Program-made: the position numbers and the translations under genes
In this document: in pieces, positions 17,039 through 24,034 of the stretch
How the letters are laid out: each line of letters begins with the position of its first letter
How positions within the stretch are numbered: the stretch's first letter is position 1
The notes under the pieces: model-generated
The model's database searches: none
What the model was told of the DNA's origin: nothing
Seen by the model: only the letters and a program-made list of their open reading frames with translations
Source: an uncultured Adlercreutzia sp.
Lineage (GTDB): Bacteria > Actinomycetota > Coriobacteriia > Coriobacteriales > Eggerthellaceae
Reading direction: 5' to 3'
DNA length: 46,517 nucleotides
Assembly (NCBI GenBank): GCA_902478715.1
Contig: CABSMC010000011.1
Coordinates: 1 to 46,517 of the forward strand

Positions 17039-17482
17039 ATGACCGTTTCCCAGATCAGCGTATTCGCCAACAGCCGCCCGGGGCACATGAACCGGGTGCT
17101 CGACCTCTTCGAGGGCGCCGGCGTCTCCGTGCGCGGCTTCTCCGCCGCCGACACGGGGGAGTACGGCATCCTCCGCTTTATCGTCGATAAGCCCGAGGCG
17201 GCCATGGAGGCGCTTAAGGGCGCCGGCTGCGCCTGCGTCGTTTCGCCGGTCATCTGCCTGAAGCTCGTCGACGAGCCCGGCGAGCTCTCGCGGGTCATGG
17301 GTGTGCTCGCCAAATGCGGCATCAACGTGGTCTACAGCTATTCCATGATCTCCACCTACATCGTGCTCTCCACAAGCGAGCCGGAGCGTGCCCAGGCGCT
17401 TCTGGCCGACGAGCCGGTGGAGCTCATTTCCCAAGAGGACATCGCGCGCATCGTCGCCGAGCGCGCCGCGAAGGAGGCGTAA
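17039..17482 (+). CDS. Tandem ACT-domain protein (second copy)
   Basis: Predicted 147-residue protein made of two ACT domains: one from VSQISVFANSRPGHMNRVLD and one from about residue 73 (CLKLVDEPGELSRVMGVLAK). It is a paralogue in design of the ACT protein at 12336, and like it is next to a paaK gene, but here the order is ACT then paaK. The start at 17039 follows GAGGGAGAATAGC and lies one base beyond the iorB stop. Likely an amino-acid-sensing partner of the ligase or of IorAB; no direct evidence for the ligand. Confidence 0.87.
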   Translation: MTVSQISVFANSRPGHMNRVLDLFEGAGVSVRGFSAADTGEYGILRFIVDKPEAAMEALKGAGCACVVSPVICLKLVDEPGELSRVMGVLAKCGINVVYSYSMISTYIVLSTSEPERAQALLADEPVELISQEDIARIVAERAAKEA

Positions 17483-17488
17483 GGGCGC

Positions 17489-18874
17489 ATGAGCGAGGCA
17501 ATGGATCCCATCGACGTGACAAAGAAGGGCGCGGCGCTGGCCGCCGCCGAAGCGGGACGGTTCGACGCCCTGCCCATTTACAAACCGGAGATCGAGTGCG
17601 CCTCCCGCGAGGAGATTCGCGCCCTGCAGCTGGAGAAGCTGAAGGAGACCGTGGCCTACGCCTACGAGCGCGTGCCCTACTACCGCCAGAAGCTGGACGA
17701 GATGGGCGTGGCGCCGAGCGACATCCAGACGCTCGGGGACGTGCGCAAGCTCCCCTTCACGGACAAGGCCGTGCTGCGCGAGACCTTTCCCTTCGGCCTG
17801 TTCGCGGTGCCGCTGGACGACATCCGCGAGCTGCACTCCTCGTCGGGTACCACTGGAAAGCCCGTGGTGGTGGGCTACACCGACGACGACATGGACATGT
17901 GGAGCGAGTGCATCGCCCGCCTCGTGCAGATGGCCGGCGTCGTGCCCGGGGACATCGCCCAGATGGCCTTCGGCTACGGCATGTTCACCGGCGGTTTCGG
18001 CCTGCACTACGGGCTGCAGCGCCTGGGCTGCGCCATGATCCCCGCGGGCTCGGGCAACACCGAGCGCCATATCCAGATGATCGAGGACTACGGCACCACG
18101 GTGCTCGTGGCCACGCCCTCCTACGCCATGCACATCTGCGAGGTGGGTGAGAAGATGGGCTACGATTGGGAGAAGTCCCCCCTGCGCGTGGGCCTTTTCG
18201 GTGGCGAGCCCTGCCCGCCGGGCCTGAAAGCCGAGATCGAGCGACGCATGCACATCGTCTGCACCGACAACTACGGCCTCACCGAGGTCATGGGGCCGGG
18301 GGTCTCCGGCGAGTGTCTGGCCGAGCGCTACCAGCAGCACATCGCCGAGGATCACTTCCTGTGGGAGGTCATCGATCCGGAAACCGGTGAGCCGGTGGGC
18401 GAGGGCGAGATGGGGGAGCTCGTGCTCACGCCCCTTTGCAAGCAGGGCATTCCCGTGCTGCGCTACCGCACCCACGATCTGACCGCCGTGCACACCGAGC
18501 CCTGCGCCTGCGGCCGCACGCTGGCCCGTATGGACAAGGTGCGCTCCCGCTCCGACGACATGCTCATCATCCGCGGCACCAACGTGTTCCCCTCGCAGAT
18601 CGAGGACGTGCTCACGGGCATCGAGGAGGTCACGCCCCATTACCATATCATCGTGGAGACCCGCGGCGGCATGGACGCGCTCATCGTGGAGACCGAGCTG
18701 CGCCCCGAGGCCTTCCGCGACTCCTTCGAGGCCATGGACGCCCTGCGCGCCCGTATCGCCGAGAAGCTCAAGGGCACGCTGCTCGTGGCGCCAGAGGTGC
18801 GCCTGGTCGAGCCCGGCGGCATCGAGCGCGCCATCGGCAAGGCCAAGCACGTCGACGACCGGCGCGAGAAGTAG
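17489..18874 (+). CDS. paaK: Phenylacetate-CoA ligase (second copy)
   Basis: Predicted 461-residue AMP-forming ligase with the same motif set as the copy at 11029: SSGTTGKPVVVG near residue 120, DNYGLTEVMGPGVSGEC near 260, YRTHDLT, and SDDMLIIRGTNVFPSQIEDV near 350. It has about 28 extra residues at the N-terminus. The lysine in GTTGK and the conserved C-terminal IGKAKHV region are present. The two copies differ throughout, so they are old paralogues, possibly with different aryl or acyl substrates. It starts 6 bases after the ACT gene. Confidence 0.92.
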   Translation: MSEAMDPIDVTKKGAALAAAEAGRFDALPIYKPEIECASREEIRALQLEKLKETVAYAYERVPYYRQKLDEMGVAPSDIQTLGDVRKLPFTDKAVLRETFPFGLFAVPLDDIRELHSSSGTTGKPVVVGYTDDDMDMWSECIARLVQMAGVVPGDIAQMAFGYGMFTGGFGLHYGLQRLGCAMIPAGSGNTERHIQMIEDYGTTVLVATPSYAMHICEVGEKMGYDWEKSPLRVGLFGGEPCPPGLKAEIERRMHIVCTDNYGLTEVMGPGVSGECLAERYQQHIAEDHFLWEVIDPETGEPVGEGEMGELVLTPLCKQGIPVLRYRTHDLTAVHTEPCACGRTLARMDKVRSRSDDMLIIRGTNVFPSQIEDVLTGIEEVTPHYHIIVETRGGMDALIVETELRPEAFRDSFEAMDALRARIAEKLKGTLLVAPEVRLVEPGGIERAIGKAKHVDDRREK

Positions 18875-18906
18875 CCCGGTTTTAAGACTGCGTCGGAAAG
18901 GTTTCA

Positions 18907-19866
18907 TTGGCTATGACGGAAAGCGGCGCGACAGAGGCGACACCCGTCGTCGGCCGCTTCGCGCCGTCGCCGACCGGGCGCATGCACGCGGGCAACATCT
19001 ACGCCGCGCTCATCTCATGGCTCGTGGCGAAGTCCCAGGGCGGCCGCATGGTGCTGCGCATCGAGGATCTCGACCGCGAGCGCTCGAAGGCCGCCTACAT
19101 CGATCAGATCCAGCGTGATTTCGAGGCCCTGGGCCTCTTCTGGGACGAGGGGCCGTACTTCCAGCATGATCGCGACGAAGCCTATGCCGAGGCATTCGCG
19201 CGCCTTGAGGCCCAGGGGCTTTTGTACCCGTGCTTCTGCACGCGGGCCGACCTTCACGCCGCCTCGGCGCCCCACCGGGGTGAGAAGCTCGTCTATGCCG
19301 GCACTTGCCGCCATCTGTCGGCCGCGGAGGTGGAGGTGCGCCGGGCAGCGGGGCGCACGCCGGGCTGGAGAGTTGCCGTGGACGGCCGCACGATCGCCTT
19401 CGAAGACCTCGTTCAGGGAGCCTACGCGCAAAAGCTCGACCGCGACTGCGGCGACTTCCTCATACGCCGCTCCGACGGTGCGTTCGCCTACCAGCTGGCA
19501 GTGGTGGTGGACGATGCCGCCCAGGGCGTCAATTCAGTCGTGCGCGGCGTTGATCTGCTTTGCTCCACGCCGCAGCAGCGCTACCTCCAGGATCTTCTCG
19601 GGCTGCCGCACCCCGCCTATGCGCACGTTCCGCTGCTCGTGGCCGAGCAGAATCGGCGCCTCTCGAAACGCGATCGGGACGCGGCCTTAGACGAGCTGCT
19701 GGCCCGGTTCGGAAGCCCGCGAGCCGTCATCGGACATATCGCGGCGGTGGCGGGGCTTGTTCCCGAAGAGGCGCCGGCGACGCCGGAAGAGCTGCTGAAG
19801 GACTTCTCGCTGGAGCGTTTTCGCGATGGACTGCCCGATCTCGTGCAAATTCCCTGGCGCTCCTAA
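18907..19866 (+). CDS. gluQ: Glutamyl-Q tRNA(Asp) synthetase
   Basis: Predicted 319-residue protein that activates glutamate and attaches it to the queuosine at position 34 of tRNA(Asp). It resembles the catalytic half of GluRS without an anticodon-binding domain, which is the mark of GluQRS. The HIGH-type motif is in FAPSPTGRMHAGNIYAA and the KMSKS-type motif is RLSKRD near residue 251. Zinc ligands are suggested by CFC and YAGTC (about 114-137). TTG 18907 lies 5 bases after GGAAAGG and ATG 18913 lies 11 bases after it; either could be the start. Its stop codon overlaps the stop codon of the convergent menA gene. Confidence 0.92.
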   Translation: MAMTESGATEATPVVGRFAPSPTGRMHAGNIYAALISWLVAKSQGGRMVLRIEDLDRERSKAAYIDQIQRDFEALGLFWDEGPYFQHDRDEAYAEAFARLEAQGLLYPCFCTRADLHAASAPHRGEKLVYAGTCRHLSAAEVEVRRAAGRTPGWRVAVDGRTIAFEDLVQGAYAQKLDRDCGDFLIRRSDGAFAYQLAVVVDDAAQGVNSVVRGVDLLCSTPQQRYLQDLLGLPHPAYAHVPLLVAEQNRRLSKRDRDAALDELLARFGSPRAVIGHIAAVAGLVPEEAPATPEELLKDFSLERFRDGLPDLVQIPWRS

Positions 19867-20792
19867 AGCAGGAGGGCGGCGGCGTAGAACGCGCCCAGAG
19901 CCACGTTCACGCTGCAGATCTGGCCCATGGCGCCGATGCGCGTGGGCGCCGCGAGCGGATTTTTCCACAGGCCCATCATGAGGGGGTAGCAGCCGAGCGC
20001 CAAGAAGGGGAGCACGACGATGCCCCGGGGGAACCAGATGCCGACGATGGCGAGGACGGCGAGAACCCAGACGACCATGAGGGCGTGGTAGAGGCCCCGC
20101 GCCTTTTCCCGGCCCAGCAGCACCGGCAGCGTGCGGCGGGAGGCCTCGACGTCCTTCTCGATGTCGCAGGTGTTGTTCGTCATCATGATGAGGCCCACGC
20201 CGATGATCGTGGGCGTGGCCCAAAGAAGCGCCATGAACGTGAACGTGCCCGAGAGCACCTGGTAGCATGCCAGCGGAATAAGGCCTCCCATGACGATGCC
20301 GCTCACCGCCTCGCCGACGGGAAGGTAGGAGAGGGGCGTCTTGCCTCCGGAGTACATCACGACGATGACGGCTCCGATAAGCGCGATGACGAGGGGAACA
20401 GGGCCCGTCTTCCAAACAACGTACAGGCCGAGCAGAAAGGCCACGGCCAGAAAGCCGATGGCCAGCCCGAGGGCCGCGCGCGGATTGACGTCGTTGTAGA
20501 CGAGCACCGAGTCGGAGGCTTCCACGTTGTCCTCGGCCGTATCGGTTCCCTTGATGAAGTCGAAGTAGTCGTTGAAGGTGTTCACGGACGCCTGCATGAG
20601 GATGCAGATGAGGAGCAGAAGCCAGGCCATGCCTACGTCCAGCGACCCGGTGTTGGCCAGAGCGCAGGAGGTGGCCACGAGCACGGGCATGATGGCCGCC
20701 GGCCAGGTATGGGGCGCGGCCAGCTGAAGTGCGAGGCGAGGGGAGAGGGGAGTCGTCGCTCCCCCGCCGTTCGTTTTCATAGGGGAACTCAT
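19863..20792 (-). CDS. menA: 1,4-dihydroxy-2-naphthoate polyprenyltransferase (UbiA family)
   Basis: Predicted 309-residue membrane prenyltransferase of eight to nine helices that attaches the polyprenyl tail in menaquinone synthesis. The first aspartate-rich motif N71-TFNDYFDFIKGTD and the second motif with DIEKDVEASRRTLPVLLG (about residues 205-225) are both intact. The stretch AAPHTWPAAIMPV near the N-terminus is common in MenA. No other men gene is nearby, so another UbiA substrate is possible. The gene converges on gluQ and shares stop-codon bases with it. Confidence 0.87.
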   Translation of the reverse strand: MSSPMKTNGGGATTPLSPRLALQLAAPHTWPAAIMPVLVATSCALANTGSLDVGMAWLLLLICILMQASVNTFNDYFDFIKGTDTAEDNVEASDSVLVYNDVNPRAALGLAIGFLAVAFLLGLYVVWKTGPVPLVIALIGAVIVVMYSGGKTPLSYLPVGEAVSGIVMGGLIPLACYQVLSGTFTFMALLWATPTIIGVGLIMMTNNTCDIEKDVEASRRTLPVLLGREKARGLYHALMVVWVLAVLAIVGIWFPRGIVVLPFLALGCYPLMMGLWKNPLAAPTRIGAMGQICSVNVALGAFYAAALLL

Positions 20793-20838
20793 GTTCGATT
20801 TCTCTTTTCGTCGTGAGAAGCGTTATCGATTACCTGGC

Positions 20839-20844
20839 ATTATA
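20839..20844 (-). promoter_or_regulatory. Possible -10 box of menA
   Basis: On the minus strand a perfect TATAAT lies 46 bases upstream of the menA ATG. No convincing -35 stands 16-18 bases before it, and it is directly behind the terminator of the upstream gene, so support is limited. Confidence 0.35.
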
Positions 20845-20874
20845 GAAGAAGGACGCCCCGATGGAGCGCCCTTC
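20845..20874 (-). terminator. Terminator of the lipoprotein gene
   Basis: On the minus strand a 9-bp stem (GAAGGGCGC with GCGTCCTTC, one G-T pair, nine-base loop) is followed by TTCT. It lies 26 bases after the lipoprotein stop codon and before menA. Confidence 0.65.
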
Positions 20875-20900
20875 AAGGGGTTTGCGCGTTGACGGCGCGT

Positions 20901-21500
20901 TTAGTTGGTCATCAGCGCGGCCGCGATGTCGCCCGAGGTGGACGAGGCCGGCTCCCAAGTGCCGTCGACCTTGGTGTAGGTGATGGTGATGGGCTGGGTG
21001 GCCGCCAGCTCGACGCCGTCGAGGGAGCCGATGACGATCTCGCCGATCTTCTGGTTGATCTCGTCGTTGGAGAGAGCGGCAAGAGCATCGGGATCGGCGG
21101 TGACCTCGTCCACGGCCGTCTGCAGCGCCTGCAGGTAGCCGGTATAGCTCTTGCAAGTAAGGGTGATCTGGGCCGTGGCGCTGTCGCCGTCGACATTGAT
21201 CGAGTCGATCGCGTAATCGAAGCCGCTCAGGTAGGACTTCATGAACTCGACGCCATCGATGCCGTAGACCGAAAGCTGGCTCATGTCGATGGACTCGGAG
21301 AACTCGTTGACGAACGCGTCGTCAATGTTCTTGATGCTGTCGAGCTCGGACGTGAGCGACGCGCGGATGGCGTCTTCATCGCTCGTGCCGCCCGAGCAAC
21401 CGGCCAACCCGATCATTCCAACGGAAAGCGCCAAAAGAGCGGCGAGGGCCACTAGAAAACCCTGTATAGCTAATCGTGATTTCAATTTTACATAATCCAT
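20901..21500 (-). CDS. Putative lipoprotein of unknown function
   Basis: Predicted 199-residue secreted lipoprotein. The start at 21500 (MDYVKLKSRL) follows AAAGG at a good distance; the frame is open further up to 21551 without a site. A hydrophobic signal (about residues 12-33) ends in a lipobox GLAGC with C35 as the lipidated residue. The mature part is acidic, about 165 residues, with a helical first half (EDAIRASLTSELDSIKN) and a strand-rich second half ending in ITYTKVDGTWEPAS. This layout recalls small DUF4878/DUF5105-like lipoproteins of Gram-positive bacteria, but I do not assign it to a family. It may be cotranscribed with the membrane-protein gene upstream. Confidence 0.8.
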   Translation of the reverse strand: MDYVKLKSRLAIQGFLVALAALLALSVGMIGLAGCSGGTSDEDAIRASLTSELDSIKNIDDAFVNEFSESIDMSQLSVYGIDGVEFMKSYLSGFDYAIDSINVDGDSATAQITLTCKSYTGYLQALQTAVDEVTADPDALAALSNDEINQKIGEIVIGSLDGVELAATQPITITYTKVDGTWEPASSTSGDIAAALMTN

Positions 21501-21572
21501 ATTATCAGCCTTTCTTGTCAATCTTTTTAGAAGCCCTCCAACTTGGAACATTTTACCTTATATGGAGGGCGC

Positions 21573-22082
21573 TTAGCCCCAGGCATTGCCGCTGCCGTCG
21601 GACGGCTGTGCGGTGATGGTAGCACCCTCGCCGAGGATCGAGGTGAAGTCTCCCGTTTGCATGGCCTCCATGAGCACGGGCATCATGAGCGCGATGCCGA
21701 CGATGTTGACGATGAGCGCAATGGCGCTGATGGCGAGACCCCAGATAAGCGTTTGGCGTACTGTCACGGCATAGACCTTCTGGCGATCGTCGACATCGGC
21801 TATCACGTGCTTGATCTTAACGAAGCCGACAATGGCGCAGACGAGGCCCACCGTGCTCAGCATCACGCCGCCGATGATGAAGGAGACCGGACCTGCAATG
21901 GCCGCTACCGTCGAGAGCGTGCGGGCGGATTTCAGGTCGGCGTCGATGAGCGCCTGTCTCTGATCTTGCGAGGGCTCCGTCGACGGCTCGGGTCGCTGGG
22001 GATTTCCGGGAGTCGTCTCCGGAGCTCCCAGCTGCTGGGGCTCGGGCGTTTCTTTGGGTTTCGAATCGCGATGATCGGTCAT
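21573..22082 (-). CDS. Small membrane protein of unknown function
   Basis: Predicted 169-residue protein. Residues 1-45 are polar and rich in Pro, Glu and Gln. Two or three hydrophobic segments follow: TVAAIAGPVSFIIGGVMLST running into a second one (VGLVCAIVGFV), and IWGLAISAIALIVNIVGIAL. The last 35 residues are polar. The design is like DUF4190-type membrane proteins, but this is not secure. ATG 22082 is preferred to GTG 22091 because AGAAAGAG precedes it at 9 bases. It begins 14 bases after the dut stop, so it is probably the third gene of an nrdR-dut transcript. Confidence 0.75.
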   Translation of the reverse strand: MTDHRDSKPKETPEPQQLGAPETTPGNPQRPEPSTEPSQDQRQALIDADLKSARTLSTVAAIAGPVSFIIGGVMLSTVGLVCAIVGFVKIKHVIADVDDRQKVYAVTVRQTLIWGLAISAIALIVNIVGIALMMPVLMEAMQTGDFTSILGEGATITAQPSDGSGNAWG

Positions 22083-22096
22083 AAAGGACACTCTTT

Positions 22097-22531
22097 CTAG
22101 GAAAGGCCACTGCTCCCGAAGCCCTGCGCGCCGCGCGAGCTTTCCGGGAGTTCATAAGTGTTATGTAAAGTAATAGAAGGGGTAGCTATGATCACAAGCT
22201 GGGCGATGCGCTCGCCCTTCTCATAGCTGAACGCTTTCGTTGGGTCGAGATTGATGAGCGGAACTTTGATCTCCCCTCGATAGCCGCTGTCGATAAGCCC
22301 CGGGGCGTTCACGATGGAGATGCCCTGTCGTGCCGCCAGACCGCTTCGGGGAATGATGAGCCCCGCATAGCCCTCGGGAATGGCTAGGGCGATACCGCAG
22401 GGCACGAGTGCCCGCTCGAAGGGCAAAAGCGTACCGCCCTCGGCGGCGCGCAAATCGAGACCCGCATCGCCCGGACGGGCGTAGGCGGGCGCTTCCAGGG
22501 TCTCGTCGAGCTGCTTGAAAAGAACGTCCAT
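22097..22531 (-). CDS. dut: Deoxyuridine 5'-triphosphate nucleotidohydrolase (dUTPase)
   Basis: Predicted 144-residue trimeric dUTPase that hydrolyses dUTP to dUMP and keeps uracil out of DNA. Conserved motifs appear in order: PGDAGLDLRA (motif 1), IIPRSGLAARQG (motif 2), NAPGLIDSGYRGEI (motif 3 with the catalytic aspartate), GERIAQLVI (motif 4) and RGAQGFGSSG (motif 5). Length is normal. It starts 3 bases after the nrdR stop, which links it to control of deoxynucleotide supply. Confidence 0.95.
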   Translation of the reverse strand: MDVLFKQLDETLEAPAYARPGDAGLDLRAAEGGTLLPFERALVPCGIALAIPEGYAGLIIPRSGLAARQGISIVNAPGLIDSGYRGEIKVPLINLDPTKAFSYEKGERIAQLVIIATPSITLHNTYELPESSRGAQGFGSSGLS

Positions 22532-22534
22532 GGA

Positions 22535-22981
22535 TCAGCCCAGCTCTTTCAGGGCCTCGGAGAACTCCTCCACATTCTGGAAATCCTTGTAGACGCTGGC
22601 GAAGCGGATGTAGGCAACGTCATCTAGAGTGGCCAGACGGGCCAGCACCAAATCGCCCAAATCGCGCGATTTGATCTCGTTGCGCTGACTCGATCGCAAT
22701 TCTGCCTCGATGCTCGTGATAAGCCCGTCGATCTTCTCGGGCGTGATGGGACGTTTCGCGCAGGCGATGAGCAATCCTCGCATGAGCTTCTCGCGATTGA
22801 AGACCTCCGATGAACCATCGGCCTTGATGACGAGAATGGGATTTTCGGCGAGCCGCTCGTAGGTGGTGAATCGCGTGCCGCACTGCAGGCATTCGCGACG
22901 GCGCCGGATAGAGGCGCCGTCGTCGGCCGATCGCGAGTCGACGACTTTCGATTCCTGATAGCCACAGGAAGGACAGCGCAT
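22535..22981 (-). CDS. nrdR: Transcriptional repressor NrdR
   Basis: Predicted 148-residue repressor of ribonucleotide reductase genes. The zinc ribbon is MRCPSCGYQESKVVDSR with the second pair in RRECLQCGTRFTTYER; an ATP-cone domain that senses dATP/ATP fills about residues 47-140. Length is typical. Start follows GAAGGAG (22986-22993 region). It is transcribed away from lexA, a neighbourhood common in actinobacteria, and may receive SOS-dependent transcription from the promoter at 23204-23232. Confidence 0.95.
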   Translation of the reverse strand: MRCPSCGYQESKVVDSRSADDGASIRRRRECLQCGTRFTTYERLAENPILVIKADGSSEVFNREKLMRGLLIACAKRPITPEKIDGLITSIEAELRSSQRNEIKSRDLGDLVLARLATLDDVAYIRFASVYKDFQNVEEFSEALKELG

Positions 22982-23089
22982 AGGTTCTCCTTCTCACTTT
23001 GATAAGTTAATTGCTTATCATACCCTATCAGACCTAGTGCGCTCCCCTCTTCAAAACATTGCTACCTTCGCGACACCCGCCCCGACGCT

Positions 23090-23161
23090 CTAGGCGAAGA
23101 AGATGAGAAATGACGCGATGGTGCTGAGCGTGAAGGCTATGGAAAATTCGATGCGTGCCAT
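23090..23161 (-). CDS. Candidate SOS-induced 23-residue membrane peptide
   Basis: A 24-codon ORF (stop included) begins at ATG 23161 on the minus strand. AGGAG lies six bases before the ATG, as good a site as those of the large genes. The peptide starts MARIEFSIAF, ends FLIFFA, and is hydrophobic from about residue 4 to the end, long enough for one short membrane helix. Its ATG lies about 35-40 bases downstream of the expected start point of a LexA-box promoter (TTGACG-17-TATTAT). Position and size recall LexA-controlled membrane peptides such as SidA of Caulobacter and TisB of E. coli, and the slot divergent from lexA is held by the division inhibitors yneA in Bacillus and divS in Corynebacterium. 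I see no sequence similarity to these. Function is unknown. Confidence 0.55.
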   Translation of the reverse strand: MARIEFSIAFTLSTIASFLIFFA

Positions 23162-23178
23162 TTTTTACTCCTGACCTC

Positions 23179-23208
23179 TTGCGTAGAACCTTTGTTCGCA
23201 GTTATAAT
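23179..23208 (+). promoter_or_regulatory. lexA promoter
   Basis: A -35-like TTGCGT (23179-23184) and a perfect -10 TATAAT (23203-23208) are 18 bases apart. LexA box 1 fills the spacer, and box 2 lies just downstream, as expected for an autorepressed lexA gene. The leader to the lexA ATG would be about 60 bases. Confidence 0.6.
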
Positions 23209-23225
23209 AGAGCGAACAAAGGTTC
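23186..23225. promoter_or_regulatory. Pair of LexA (SOS) boxes between lexA and the micro-ORF
   Basis: Box 1 is GAACCTTTGTTC (23186-23197) and box 2 is GAACAAAGGTTC (23214-23225). Each is close to the Gram-positive/actinobacterial consensus CGAAC-N4-GTTCG. With flanking GC the two sites are exact 14-base reverse complements of each other (GAACCTTTGTTCGC and GCGAACAAAGGTTC), 12 bases apart, and between them they cover both divergent promoters. Confidence 0.85.
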
Positions 23226-23232
23226 ACGTCAA
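23204..23232 (-). promoter_or_regulatory. SOS promoter directed toward the micro-ORF and nrdR
   Basis: On the minus strand TTGACG (23232-23227) and TATTAT (23209-23204) are separated by exactly 17 bases. LexA box 2 sits in the spacer and box 1 directly after the -10. The recA promoter at 33957-33984 has the same TTGACG -35 and a LexA box in its spacer. This promoter is closer to consensus than the lexA promoter on the other strand. Confidence 0.65.
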
Positions 23233-23275
23233 GAGATTTTTCAAACAAATGTACGCTTTTGTGAAAGGATGCGCT

Positions 23276-23914
23276 ATGACCCAGAAAGTGACCAAGCGGC
23301 AACAGGCGGTTCTCGACTGCATCGAAGCGTGCATTCGCGAGAAGGGCTACGGCCCTACAGTGCGCGAGGTGTGCCAGAGCTTGGGGCTCTCCTCCCCTTC
23401 TACCGTCCATGTGCATTTGAAGGCGCTGGAAGACAAGGGCTTCATCAAGCGCGATCCCCTTAAATCCCGCTCCATCGCGCTTACCTATCCCATCGAGGAG
23501 GTTCCCTCCCCTGTCACGGCCTTCGCGGCCGCCTACAGCAAGCTCGTCAATGTGCCCTTGGTGGGCAACGTGGCTGCCGGCTCCCCTATCCTCGCCGAGG
23601 AGAACATCACCGACACCATTACGCTGCCCACGGACATCGTTGGCGATGCTCCCTCCTTCATGCTCTCGGTGCGCGGCGAGTCCATGATCGAGGCCGGCAT
23701 CAACGATGGCGACTACGTGGTTGTGAAGGAGCAGCCGGTGGCCAACAACGGCGATATCGTCGTGGCCATCATCGACGACGGCGCCACCGTCAAGCGCTTC
23801 TTCCGCGAGGCCGACCATATCCGCCTGCAACCGGAGAACTCGGCGATGGAGCCCATCATCACCACGGACTGCTCCATTGCCGGCAAGGTGGTGGCCGTGT
23901 TTCGGCGTCTGTAG
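23276..23914 (+). CDS. lexA: LexA repressor
   Basis: Predicted 212-residue SOS repressor and self-cleaving S24 peptidase. Residues 1-65 form the winged helix DNA-binding domain (GPTVREVCQSLGLSSPSTVH is the helix-turn-helix part). The cleavage site is A101-G102 in VGNVAAGSPILAEE; catalytic S136 is in VRGESMIEAGI and K173 in TVKRFF. The ATG at 23276 is preceded by GAAAGGA and is chosen over upstream in-frame starts at 23192 and 23249, which would lie inside or next to the operator. Under DNA damage, RecA filament triggers cleavage and derepression of recA, lexA and the divergent micro-ORF. Confidence 0.96.
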   Translation: MTQKVTKRQQAVLDCIEACIREKGYGPTVREVCQSLGLSSPSTVHVHLKALEDKGFIKRDPLKSRSIALTYPIEEVPSPVTAFAAAYSKLVNVPLVGNVAAGSPILAEENITDTITLPTDIVGDAPSFMLSVRGESMIEAGINDGDYVVVKEQPVANNGDIVVAIIDDGATVKRFFREADHIRLQPENSAMEPIITTDCSIAGKVVAVFRRL

Positions 23915-23960
23915 TGCTTTCGCCTCACGAACAGATCGCGAACTTCCCTTTCGGCAAATT

Positions 23961-24011
23961 AAGAGCGCCCCTGTCCAGATCGCTTCGCGTATCTCGGGCA
24001 GGGGCGCTCTT
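23961..24011. terminator. Shared terminator between lexA and hflX
   Basis: A 13-bp perfect stem (AAGAGCGCCCCTG with CAGGGGCGCTCTT) encloses a 25-base loop that can form a second small hairpin. It lies 46 bases after the lexA stop and 23 bases after the hflX stop on the other strand, so it can serve both. T runs are short on both sides (CTCTT), more evident toward the minus-strand side (CTCTTAATTT). Confidence 0.75.
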
Positions 24012-24034
24012 CCGTTCTGGACGCGCTCGCTTTC

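Noticed and set aside
21490..21530. TTGACA near the lipoprotein start as a promoter
   Set aside because: On the minus strand TTGACA is only 9 bases from the next AT-rich hexamer (GATAAT), so the spacing does not fit a sigma-70 promoter.
21533..21570. GCCCTCCA/TGGAGGGC pair between the membrane-protein and lipoprotein genes as a terminator
   Set aside because: The loop is over 20 bases and the T run is interrupted (TTCT, then AAAAAG); support is too weak to list.
22985..23040. GATAAG-CAATTAA-CTTATC before nrdR as an NrdR box or terminator
   Set aside because: It lacks the paired NrdR-box pattern and a T run; six AT-rich pairs are not enough to call.
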